DNA of 64,000 bases from Rostrohypoxylon terebratum. Its lineage: Eukaryota > Ascomycota > Sordariomycetes > Xylariales > Hypoxylaceae. Below the pieces are notes generated by a model, which had not been told where the DNA came from, ran no database searches, and saw only the letters and a program-made list of their open reading frames with translations. The stretch's first letter is position 1; each line of letters opens with the position of its first letter. The position numbers were made by a program, and so were the translations under genes. The stretch is taken from the NCBI GenBank assembly GCA_022497145.1, contig MU385860.1, positions 62,001 through 126,000 on the forward strand. Reading direction: 5' to 3'. Positions 1-9,925 of this stretch are shown in pieces.

Positions 1-839
1 GTGTGGTTCACGTAATCCCGTACTGTGGTAGACCAAGACATATATACATAGTACCTGGTCATGTCAAGTATGTGTCTATATACCTGTGTATATATGATGT
101 TGGTAAGGATCAGGGCCTATCGGAAAGAAGGCACAAAGTACTAGAGCCCATTGTAGTTCGTTAATACATACATGCCAATAATCGGTCCCATGGTATTGTA
201 CATACGCCATCAGTCTACTATGTAGTCAGTTGTACCTGTCTAGTCTGTCATTCTCTTCCTTGAGAGTTCTCCCTAGTCCATCAGTTCGGGGAAGCTAGAG
301 CCCTTGCCTCCCGCTCGCCTCCCCCATCCTGACTCCCTTTCAACCAACAACACTATAAGGAGCGGGGTTACTCAAGGACTCTCCTCGATCGACGAATAAT
401 GTCGTCGGGACTTATCCCCTATGGACAGGACTAGAGATGGTCCGTTCACTCGTCGTTTGATCCTGACGAGGGAAAACTGCCTCGAAGATGGAGGAGGAAA
501 AAGTATAAAAGGGGGTGCTGTTGACGGGTTGAGCTCGTCTTCTTCTTCTTCCTCTTTTCTTTCTTTCAAGCAACTCTCGATTCCTCAAGTCTCCTCGATC
601 GTGATCTATCCAGAAGCTATCTTCCCACCAGCGACTTACCTTGTCAAGACTTCTTTGCTCTTGACTCACATACAACACATACACCTACCTGCCCTCATAT
701 AAACAAAGGACCTAGGAGTCTGACCTAGTCACACACACATACTGTCTTGCAAGTTTCATTGCAAACATCATATTGCTGTCTCATTTATCTAGAGATTATA
801 CTCAACTACTTCCCACCTTACTATCATAATCCAGACACA
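1..839 (+). promoter_or_regulatory. Upstream region and leader of the KXD1-like gene
   Basis: No convincing gene is seen before the ATG at 840. A clean TATA element (TATAAAA at 504-510) is followed by a CT-rich pyrimidine tract at about 539-567, a common layout around fungal transcription starts, so transcription probably begins near 530-570 and the leader is about 270-300 nt. The short open frames on both strands here are low-complexity (serine or arginine runs read from the CT tract) and are not believable proteins. Confidence 0.5.
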
Positions 840-1859
840 ATGGCTTCCTACAGCGCGCAATACTACGACACGGCAGCGATGCCCATCCCGTCCAAGGCGG
901 AACAGTACCAGCAATACTACCAGAGCGGTGGCAGCAACTACTCGGTCTCCCCCACGGACGACGACCAGCGGGAACGAGACGCCTCCGTGACCTCCGGTGT
1001 ACCTTCTTACGGCAGCAGCACCAGCAATGCCGCCAGCTACGCTACTAGTTATGCGAGCGGCGACTACTGCGACGGTGCCCAAAGCAGCGCCTCTGCCAGC
1101 GGTGTTGATTTCAACGAATACATGCAAAACCGCTTTGACGAGTCTTTCGACCCCATTCCATTGGACCGCAGCTTGGCTCGCCAAGCACAAACGTGAGTTT
1201 CTTCCCTTCAATTCCCAAACCCCAATGCTTAGTTTGCGCATTTCTCAACTCCCAATTCCTCGCCTAAACGCGAGCCGGGCAAGTGGGGGCGAGGAATGAG
1301 AAAAACAAGCAAATAAGCAAATCAACAAATAAAAAAATGCAAAACGGCCAAGTTTTGGCTAACATGAAACTGCAGTTCTGGCAAACTCAACAACAAGCAC
1401 CGCGAACTCCTAGAGATGCAAGCGGCGGCGCAAGCCCGCCTCGCCCGCTCGCGCACCCGGTTCCAGCAGGGCCTGAACGATGCGCGAGAGGTCCACGCAG
1501 ATCTCGAATGGACGTCCAAGAAAGTCTCGTAAGTACCGTCAAAATCCGAATTCCCCTTACACAACCCCCAAAATCGCACAGAGAAGACCAATGAAATCCG
1601 CACATTTCTGCGCCTCTGCGAAGAGTGGAGAGAAAAGAGCCTCAAAAATCCGAAAGGATCAAAATCTCCACCCTCACAACGCAATCTTTGCGAAAAACCC
1701 TTACTTTCAAACCCCTGGATTTGCAAAACGACCGGAAGAAACCCCCAGAACCAGCAAGCTAACAAACCGTGTAATAGCTCCCTAAAGAAGAAGGCGGAGA
1801 AGAAGCACGCCAAGGAGTATGAGAAGGCGCGTGAGCGATACCCTTCGCCCGACTACTAA
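840..1859 (+). CDS. KXD1-like protein (BLOC-1/BORC-type subunit), 3 exons
   Basis: Exons 840-1192, 1376-1528 and 1778-1859 (GTGAGT and GTAAGT donors) give 195 residues with frame preserved at both junctions. The N-terminal 90 residues are Ser/Tyr/Gln-rich and probably disordered. Residues from about 93 on (FNEYMQNRFDESFDPIPLDR) through a helical, Lys/Arg-rich C-terminus (DLEWTSKKVSSLKKKAEKKH, then YPSPDY) resemble fungal proteins annotated as KXD1, small coiled-coil subunits of BLOC-1/BORC-type complexes in endosomal-lysosomal trafficking. Seen: the domain layout and splicing. Known: the family role. Inferred: the assignment, since the KxDL signature itself is weak. The start at 840 is the first ATG giving this N-terminus; the upstream in-frame ATG at 747 would add 31 hydrophobic residues unlike the family and lies in the leader. 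Confidence 0.7.
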
Positions 1860-3481
1860 GCGCCTCGTTCGCCCCACCCTCCAAACCAGTTCGCGCGCTC
1901 TATCCGCATACACACATATACATATTTGAGCCGCAACATGGGGGCGACGCGATCACCTGCACGAAATTTCCGATGAGCCTCATTCGCAAAGCAAGGGGAA
2001 CGTCGGGAAGTAATTTCCCGCATGACACACACATATATGAACACCCAACCCACGTATTTTCTGCACATGTCGTTTATTTAACCTTTTTAGCGGCCGATCG
2101 CCTCTGCATTCTGGCCCTTTCCCCCCTGTTCATGTACATCATGTACGGGGTGCGGTTGTTGCCACCACGCACCACGCGAGATCCGGGGTGTGCTGCTGTG
2201 CTGGTATATGCGAGATCCCTCCGGGATCAATAAATGTCTCTGATCGCATATGCACACTCCCCCTCCCTTACCGCAACCTTCACTTCTCATATTTGTGGTT
2301 CCCAAAACAAAAATTCCATTGCTGCGCATACCCCTAACGTTTTTTTCTTCATGTAAGTAAGTTGGTGGGAAAGACAAAAAAAGGTTCTCACACGTGGCGG
2401 AGGACGACGCTGGTTCGACAGTTCTGGGCGGTAAAAAACAAAATAGACGGCCATGATTTTTTATGCATCGCTGCTTTACGGCCGGCGGCGTGGTACGTAT
2501 CGCGAGGTGTGTGGATAGGAGACGCAACGTAAATCCCGTTCTCTGTTCCTGCATACTTTGCCTGCTACCCACGCGAACCGCATACGCTGACGCACAGCGT
2601 GGCGGGCCGGCGGTTAGCTAGTCGAGCAGGGCTGTTTCACGAGGTTACGAGTTATGATTGGATGATTTCGGACGGTTCGGGGGTGCTATGGCTGAAAAGC
2701 ACACCATGTTTTGCCTCTAGCAGGGTATGGGCGACGGGATGACGCACGTCTGACCGGTGAAGCGGTTCCTGCAAGTTGGGTCGACCGGGGAGATGGGGGT
2801 CTTGGAGATTTAGAGTAGCGGCAGTCCACCCAGCTTCCTAGGGCCACACTCTGGGGCGCGAGACCGAGGATGTACTCGTAGATAGATCGCACACTACACC
2901 CATAACCTAGCGGCTGGGACGACACTTGCCCGCTTTAGGATATGGATATTACCCTTTTTGTAATAAGTCGGCGGCGGCGTAGGCGGTGGCTGTCCATTTC
3001 AGGGCCAAGAATTTTCTTAGAGAGTATTATTAGGTCGGTAGCGTACTTCTTCCAGACATAGTATGTAATACAATGATTCCCAGTTCGGTGACCTGACCCA
3101 GCGGCGTGTATGTGTGTATGTACCTCCGTGTCTGAGACACGGTGGATCGTAGCCGCCCGTAGACCGCCGTGCTAATGGAGGCTAGGGGAGGTACATCAGT
3201 TTGTTCGGTGGTGTGGGACGCTGATATGAATCCACCGTAGACCGAGGTAGGTAGGCACCTTAATGTATGTCAATGGGGGTCACGTGATGTAGTGATGCCC
3301 AAATGCTGTTGGGTGCTCCAAGTTCCTATAGCATGTATCATGTCTGGTTGAGTGTTAGTATACTTGCACGAACACAAGAACTTGTTAGGTACCTAGGTAA
3401 AGTCACGATTTCCCTTCCCCATTATCCCCATCCTGAAATAAATGATGTGAATTGATTAAATCAAACCTTGCCCATAGCAGT
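1860..3481. other. Intergenic, tail-to-tail
   Basis: This stretch separates the 3' ends of the KXD1-like gene (+) and the RG-rich protein gene (-). It holds the presumed 3' UTRs. The longest open frame (161 codons on the minus strand, 2087-2572) has no domain or compositional sign of coding. No RNA gene or repeat family was recognised. Confidence 0.5.
2229..2234 (+). terminator. Candidate poly(A) signal of the KXD1-like gene
   Basis: AATAAA lies 370 bp after the stop codon, just after a small GATCCC/GGGATC inverted repeat. It is the first canonical hexamer on this strand downstream of the gene. Fungal poly(A) signals are loose, so this is only a candidate. Confidence 0.3.
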
Positions 3482-4198
3482 TCAACTAGCTGAGGCCCGA
3501 CCCGACCGAGACTTCGCTTCCTCCCATGTCATCCAATTGCCTACCGGCTCTAGGTTGCCGGCCTTCTCAAGTGACTCCCATGGGTTAGTGTTCGTACTGG
3601 GGTCATAGTAACCTTCCCACCACTTGTGACCCGGTTCGTGCCCTTGCCCGCCTCCTCCTCGTCCTCTACCTCGTCCTCGACCTTGACCCCGACCTCGATT
3701 GCCTCGATGACCGCGGCTATAGCCATCCCGATAACTTGCTCCACTGTCGTTGCTAAACGATGATGATTGAGCTTCCCACTGGTGAGAGGGAGCTCCGGTT
3801 ATAATGTCAATCTTAGACTGGACGTCATCAGTTGAGTCGGTCACAATAGCTGTAGGAGGACGTGATGTGTCCATGTACTGTGGACCAGGTTGATCACTGC
3901 TGTCATTGTTGAGACCACGATGGGCTTCACTTTGAGGGGCGCCCGATTGATCACCGTCTTCCCCAAGGTCAATCTCATCCTCATTCCGGGCTCGTACGCC
4001 TAAGGGGGTCGCATTTGATCCGGATTTGGCCTCTTTGATAACACCTGTTTGATGAAGGGGAATGGCGGAAGTTGAAGCAACCACTGCTTCATCAGCACGA
4101 GGGTTGAATTTGCGTCGCTTGTTTGCATTTTGAGCACCGAAGCTTGAGAATCCCATGGCCTCTGCCATGGCGGCAGTTGCGTCTTCAGCTTCTTCCAT
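3482..4198 (-). CDS. Conserved fungal RG-rich nuclear-type protein, function unknown
   Basis: A single exon of 238 residues, ATG at 4196-4198. The N-terminus (MEEAEDATAAMAEAMGFSSF, then a KRRKF basic patch near residue 27) resembles a recurring but uncharacterised fungal protein start. The middle is acidic and serine-rich. Residues about 163-190 form an uninterrupted Arg/Gly tract (RGRGQGRGRGRGRGGGGQG) of the kind that binds RNA and is methylated on arginine. The last 40 residues (KWWEGYYDPSTNTNPW onward) are better ordered. The basic patch and RG tract suggest a nuclear RNA-associated protein, but no function is established. It shares its 560-bp upstream region with the divergent CIR_N gene at 4761, itself a splicing-linked family, which fits but does not prove an RNA role. 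Confidence 0.6.
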   Translation of the reverse strand: MEEAEDATAAMAEAMGFSSFGAQNANKRRKFNPRADEAVVASTSAIPLHQTGVIKEAKSGSNATPLGVRARNEDEIDLGEDGDQSGAPQSEAHRGLNNDSSDQPGPQYMDTSRPPTAIVTDSTDDVQSKIDIITGAPSHQWEAQSSSFSNDSGASYRDGYSRGHRGNRGRGQGRGRGRGRGGGGQGHEPGHKWWEGYYDPSTNTNPWESLEKAGNLEPVGNWMTWEEAKSRSGRASAS

Positions 4199-4760
4199 GA
4201 CGAGCTAGTCAGGGGTCTGTTACCCGTGAATATTGTGAGGACGAAGTCGATATATGTGAATTCCTCAGAAATGTGTGGGGAAAGGAACTTAGGTCCTAGG
4301 ACATTTGTTGGCAGGGTTACATGGGCTAAGTGTTTTAGGGTCTACTCTCTTATCTGGAGTTTAGGGTCAATTGCTTGAGTTCAGGTTGACGTCGTGGGTT
4401 CTTTTTGGATAAGGGAGATGAAGTTGGAAAAAAAGGCTTTACAAAAGAAACATGTCTAAAGTTAGCAGCTAATTTTGAACGAGCTCTTCACTAACTTTGA
4501 ATAAGCTTAAAATGAGACAGGGCATTGGCTGACTCATCATGACGGCATTTGATTACTCGTATGACCTGATTGATGAATTACCCGCTTTCTATAATATAGC
4601 TTGAGACTGTGAATAAATATCAATCTATCAAGAATATCTGCATTTAAGCAAGCTTCAAGTACTGCTTATCGTACTTCTTGAGCCCCTCCATGAACCGTCT
4701 CTCTTTCAAAGAACATCTTATTGATCCCAATAGGCTCGACATAGCCTTCGCCAACTCAGA
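4199..4760. promoter_or_regulatory. Shared divergent promoter region
   Basis: The 562 bp lie between the start codons of the RG-rich gene (-) and the LENG1-like gene (+). AT-rich segments at about 4590-4660 (ATAATATAG, AATAAATATC) could serve the plus-strand gene. No gene is visible. Confidence 0.4.
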
Positions 4761-5910
4761 ATGCCTCTGTAAGTACCCATTATTGGTTTCTTATGACACT
4801 AAGTACTTCACTTACACATACATTTGTAGTCACTTGCTAGGCAAGAAATCATGGAACGTCTACAATCCTAAGAACATCGAGCGCGTGAGGCGCGACGAAG
4901 CAGCAGCCAAGGAGCGCGAAGAGGCCGAAGAGCAACGCCAACAAGAAGTCGATGCGGAACGCCGTCTAGCCATCCTACGAGGCGAAGTCCCGCCGCCTTT
5001 ACCTCCTCCTGAACCGAGCGCTGTCGACGATACTTCTAGCCGGAAACGCGATCGCGACGAGGAACCGAGAAGAGAGCGTAAGAAGCGAAAGCGCGTGGGC
5101 GAGGATGATACGGACTTTGAGTTGCGGCTTGCGCGCGAAAGGGCGAACGCTGCACCAAAGACGAGTGATACACTGGTGAAGAGGAGCGACGCCCCACTTG
5201 TTGATCACAGGGGCCATATCGACCTATTCCCCGAAGAACGATCTCGCGTGCCAAATGAGAAGAACGCAGAGGCTGAGCAAGAGGCTGCGAAAAAGAAGAG
5301 GGAATATGAAGACCAATACACCATGCGTTTTTCGAATGCCGCGGGCAAGGATGGACTCACTGGTCCTTGGTACGCGAAGGGTGGCGATATGAAAGACATC
5401 GTGGACGGTAACCTAGAAGCTCCGAGCAAGGATGTGTGGGGTAATGAGGATCCGCGACGGAAAGAAAGAGAAGCTGCACGAGTTGTGGCTAATGACCCTC
5501 TGGCTATGATGAAGAGAGGCGCTGCCAAGGTCAGAGAGGTTGAGAAAGAGAGACGGCAATTGAACGAAGAGAGAGAACGGGAATTAAAACAACTTCGAAA
5601 GGAAGAGAGAAGGAAAGAAAGGAGACGGAAGCGAGAGGGAAAAGATGATTATGATGATCTTGAGGGGTTCACTCTTGATGGTACATCATCGAGCAAACCT
5701 CGGGGCCGGTCGAAGGATCATGATGATGAGCGACGGCGTCGGCATCACTCATCGCGAGACGAAGATGGCCGGTCTGGGTCGAGAAATCATTCCGAGTATA
5801 AGGAGCATCGGCATCATGATCATCACCATTCTCGATCGGACCATCAAGGTCATTACTCAAGTAGCTCAAAACATGACCGTCGGCGTTCAGGACGAGCGGA
5901 TAATTATTAG
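4761..5910 (+). CDS. LENG1-like CIR_N-domain protein (CWC25-related family)
   Basis: The model is a tiny 8-nt coding exon (4761-4768, ATGCCTCT), an intron 4769-4829 (GTAAGT...TTGTAG) and exon 2 4830-5910, giving 362 residues. This start gives MPLHLLGKKSWNVYN, the expected beginning of the LENG1/CIR N-terminal domain; reading straight through the intron replaces it with a hydrophobic stretch the family lacks. The CIR_N helix spans about residues 5-41, followed by long charged coiled-coil segments (Glu/Arg-rich), a KRKR patch, a GLTGPWYAKGG motif with a downstream DPLAMMKRG motif typical of the family, and a His/Arg/Ser/Asp-rich tail like that of spliceosomal proteins. Related proteins (CWC25, LENG1) associate with the spliceosome; the exact role here is inferred. 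Confidence 0.8.
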
Positions 5911-6053
5911 CATTGCAATATTGTTCGGAAGTATGGCGTTCATCATTCAGACATTAGATACCCCTTCGCCTTATGGAGGCACCGCTTTGAATTGAAAATT
6001 GCTTTATGGATATCGTCGTTTTCAAATTTGGAACTATGGCCAGGCAACTATGC

Positions 6054-6722
6054 CTACTTTCTCTCTTTCCATGGCAAGTTGATATCAACTTCCTGTATGC
6101 TCTTCTCAACCATTTCCACCACTTTCGGTGCATCCTTCAAATCCTTCAGTACCTTGATAATCTCTTCTGCCGTCTCTTTGCTTAGACCCTTTTTGCGATC
6201 ACTGTATATATCAATGCCTTCCTGCGTAAACAGCGTCGGCGCAAACCACGTCACAGCCCAGCGCTCAATGCCTCCTTCTCCCCCTTCACCACCGGCTAGC
6301 GGACGTTCACCCCATCCCAAAACCTCCCAATGACTACTTGCGATAGCCAGCAACCCTTTTCCGCGCCAGGTCCAGGCCCCGGGAATAATTGGATCCGGTT
6401 TCTCGATCCCAACGACAGTCTTTACACCCCCTTTTCCATTCCGCTTCTCGTATTCGACTAAGTTGTCGTTGGCGCCAGCTATCGGCTTGTATGGCGCGTA
6501 TGTGATGCGCACGTTGCGCGCGGATCGCCACATGGACAGCGTTGAATGCGTTACGGTCCATGTGCGCTGAAGCCATTCGAGGGGTGGTGTAACGAAGGGG
6601 GCGCCGGAGGTAGTGGTCGGGTTAGATTGAGAGGAGGCGGAGAGGTATTTTGAGGGTGCGCGTAGGGAAATTGTGGTTGGAGGCTGAGTGGAGGGTGCCG
6701 GTCCTTCTGCTGGTTCTGCCAT
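6054..6722 (-). CDS. Conserved fungal protein, calycin/lipocalin-like
   Basis: A single exon of 222 residues with ATG at 6720-6722. The first 35 residues are Pro/Ser/Thr-rich. The core from about residue 49 (WLQRTWTVTHSTLSMWRSAR) through VRITYAPY, PGAWTWRGKG, SSHWEVLGWG and WAVTWFAPTLF alternates aromatic and small residues in the pattern of a beta-barrel calycin fold. The C-terminal 60 residues (LSKETAEEIIKVLKDLKDA) are helical. There is no signal peptide or membrane segment, so it is probably cytosolic. It lies 143 bp downstream of the LENG1-like gene, tail to tail. Function is unknown; the fold assignment is by eye. Confidence 0.65.
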   Translation of the reverse strand: MAEPAEGPAPSTQPPTTISLRAPSKYLSASSQSNPTTTSGAPFVTPPLEWLQRTWTVTHSTLSMWRSARNVRITYAPYKPIAGANDNLVEYEKRNGKGGVKTVVGIEKPDPIIPGAWTWRGKGLLAIASSHWEVLGWGERPLAGGEGGEGGIERWAVTWFAPTLFTQEGIDIYSDRKKGLSKETAEEIIKVLKDLKDAPKVVEMVEKSIQEVDINLPWKERK

Positions 6723-7341
6723 CTGAGTGGGAAGTTCTCGTGGTGTTTCACAGCTAAGGATGGCTGTATGGGAAATGAAACGGGTTTGTAGCTTCTGTCG
6801 AATACTGCATTCGAAATACCCATATACCTGTAGTTCGAGTGTTTACAGAATTGCCAGAAATGAACTGTTGGTTTCAAATGTTAGATGTGCGGAAAAGCAA
6901 TTGATGGTTTAATAATTGAAGCTATTGGACCAGGGAGCTCCTGTTCGTCATAGCGATGCGTTAGAGCTCGGGGTTCTGCTCATAACAAGAGAACAGCCAC
7001 ACCAGGACATGGTCCGCGCCCATGTATCTGTGGGACGGGCAGTTTTCGAAGGATATAATTACACACTTCGTAAATACTTCGTACACTATTAAATTTATAC
7101 ATGAATGCAAAAAAACTCACCCATTGCTACTTTTCTATCATTCAAATTTAGCTTTTAAGAAATATTTTTCGAACTTTTGAAGCTGATTTAACACGCTCGC
7201 CTGTTTTCGTATCCAGAAATAGCAGACTTATGGTCTATTGTGGCGCAACACGAGACTGATCTACATCAGTATTTGATTTATATTGTTGGTAAAAGATGTC
7301 GAGAGAGATGCAGGAGCACTGCCATCAGAGTTCTCCTTATG
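6723..7341. other. Intergenic
   Basis: This holds the upstream region of the calycin-like gene (left) and the 3' flank of the HNH gene (right), both on the minus strand. It becomes AT-rich between 7060 and 7180. No gene is evident. Confidence 0.45.
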
Positions 7342-9293
7342 TTAGAATTGGTTAAAAAGAAGGGAATATTTGCTGTTACTACTCGCATTAGAAGCCTTGT
7401 CATCCTCACCGTGATGATAATCAATGGAATCGGAGTTGTCCGACATGCTATCATTAAGCCGATCATCCCCGGTATCATTGATCCCGAGACTGGAATATCC
7501 AAATGATTGAAACTGAGAATCAAATATTTGCGGAAATGGTGAGCGATGTGCGTAAGGTTGCAATCTCGAATCATAGTCAGGGCCACCACTGTGAGCGACA
7601 TATTGTCCTTGGCTCATAAACTGGGATTGAGATTGATATGAAGCGTCAGATTCTGTTTGATTGGATGTAGGCTTGATAGCCGAAGCAGGCATGTGATGAA
7701 CATCGTACTTCAAGTTACCATTCCGATCTGCCACCGTTTTGGCAAGGGGAAGAACAGGACCATTGTTTATTGGCACCAGAATTTTCATTACGTTTGGATG
7801 GAACAGAGACCACGCGAACCTAACAAATAGCAAGACCGGATCAACCCAGGGGATTGGCTGTATCCTTCGATTGTGATACAATGTATGAGCTTCCAAACCG
7901 GCTCTAACAGATCGCGACTCGTTGGGACTAGGTCTTAAAAAGTGCAACAGAAGCTCATATGCTACCTCCGTTCCATCTTGACTTCGGTGAACAGGCTTAG
8001 GCACCAGTGTAATAACACTTGCATCGAACATTTTATGAACATCAGGACGCAATGGGATAAGATTCGATTATCATCGATCCCAGCTCCTCGAGCGCAGCCC
8101 ATGTGCGCCGCGCTGACATTGTTAAGAGTGTACCAAGAATGCTCAGCTTTTGGGATAATGTGAACTGATTGTAGATGACTGTAGCTTCCGGTGAAACGAC
8201 AACTATCGTGCGACAAAACACTGTCGAAATCAAATATGTCTGGGTGATGTAATGATGCCCAAGGTCGAGGAAGTTTATCCTGGGGCAAATTCCAGTTTTC
8301 AAAGTTACCAACAAATGGATAATTGGCACAGGCTCGGTGTTGACAATAATGAAAGTAATACTTTCGTCCCCGAAGGATATCATCGGCAGGAGGCGAAACA
8401 ATGTCGGTTAACAAGGTCGGATCAGGGCTGAGAGAAAAGAAAGGACGGCCCTTACAAAGAGGACTCCCAGACGGCACACTTAGTGCTGAGCCCGCCGTAA
8501 TATCACGGTGTTTCGATTTCAGTGCCTTTTTGCTAGGCCGCTTAGGCTGAACAATCTTACGTGAAGATTCAGAATGATGTGAGAAAGATTCGTCATCGAT
8601 ACTTGAATTTCCAGGAGGCGGCATGGAACCTTGCTCATTAGAAGTTGCTGAAGGAGGGAGGGACACGCCGCCCTGTGAAGAAGGTGGTTGATTCCTCTCT
8701 TCATCTTGTTGTCGTTTCTCCTCCAGTCGCAATGTCAATTCATTACGACCTTCGTTCGGTTGCCAGATATTGCAAGCAACGATAGAACAAGCATAGTACG
8801 CAACATTCCAATGGATGCCACCTTGATCAGCTCTTCGTAGAGATACGAGGGGTTCCAGTTTACTGAAATTAGCATGATAGAAGGGTACTTCCCCGAATAA
8901 TACCTTCCGGCTAGAATTGCTCGAATAATCCCGTGGAGCGAAGGCATGCCTGATATGGATAGGAACATCTCTGGTATCCTCATCATAAAAGTTTTGTGGT
9001 GGAGAAGGACGTAGAGTTTCTCCAGCGTTCGAATTCTGAGATTGAGCAGGGTCATTGCTAGACACAGAAGGAACAGATGTATTCCCAGTGCCTTCCGAGA
9101 TGGCAACTCTGGGCATATTCCGAGAATGAATCAAGTACGACCGGCCATAATGTGCAGGTTCCAAATTGGTGGTGGGGGAATCGGCTATAGTGGCATCAAG
9201 ATAGCGCACTGGAGCTGGTAAGACTGGATCTTCAACATTAGTCTCGGGCATAACCTCCGCTTGCTTCCCTAAGAGATTGCGCTTCGCTGTCAT
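7342..9293 (-). pseudogene. Fungal HNH-endonuclease-domain protein with an apparent frameshift
   Basis: Two abutting minus-strand frames make one protein. Frame A (9293 to about 8060) has a Ser/Pro-rich 350-residue N-terminal region and the first half of an HNH_2-type domain (VHIIPKAEHSWYTLNN). Frame B (about 8066 to 7342) carries the second half (LRPDVHKMFDASVITLVPKP) and a 200-residue Ser/Gln/Asp-rich tail. In fungal HNH proteins these halves are contiguous: the His of HxxPK, an Asn-x-I-x-LR turn and the DxH. Here the switch falls at 8050-8066 in DDNR/LIPLRPD, with no GT-AG intron that restores frame, so a net 1-base loss (or 2-base gain) is the simplest reading. It may be a real lesion or an assembly error. 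Related proteins are single predicted nucleases of unknown role; the metal-binding His/Asn/His set is otherwise present. Confidence 0.6.
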
Positions 9294-9925
9294 TAAGCGC
9301 CTCTCTTTTTCCCTTGTGATTTTACGGCGGTTTTGTCGTTGCCATTATAAGCAATATATATACATTAATGAAAATGAAAATAAAGAAAAGGTGAATGGTA
9401 GAAGAGCTAAAACCGGTGTGACAATGAAAGTAAGATTTGGAAGACGTGGTGAGTCTGGTCAGTGCGCGCTTATGTAACCGAATGCAAGACACTGTAATCA
9501 ATTTTTCTTGTTAGGCCTTTTAGCGCTTTAATCACTATGATCTAGTGGATCAAGTCGCTAAAATTTAGTGGGTATTCAACTAGGGCTACCTCATTAAGCC
9601 ACTGAAACAAGCAATCTCATAATCTTACAGCATCCATACACGTTTCGCTAATCAATGCGTAATGCCCCTCCTACGGGGGGGGTGCTTTCGAGAATGATGG
9701 TAACCTTGGAAACAGCACTGGTAATGACGATTTCATGTTGCACCAGTCTAATTTAGGTGCTAAGAACTAAGAAAGACAAAGTGACAGAGGGAAAGAGAAA
9801 ATAAACTTCGACCTTCTCAACCTTCTCAACCTTCCCAATACCTTACAAAAAAACGCCGCGCAACGAGATATATCATAACTTCGTTTATCCTGACCTGCTC
9901 GTGTGGCCCTCGAGCCAGATACATT
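9294..9925. other. Intergenic
   Basis: This contains the promoter side of the HNH gene and the 3' flank of the phosphate transporter. A short CCTTCTCAA tandem (about 9811-9835) is present. No gene is seen; the 66-codon frame at 9277 overlaps the HNH start and lacks coding character. Confidence 0.4.

Noticed and set aside
4678..4829. Read-through 5' extension of the LENG1-like frame
   Set aside because: Begins at a non-ATG codon and includes an intron with good splice signals; splicing gives the family-like start.
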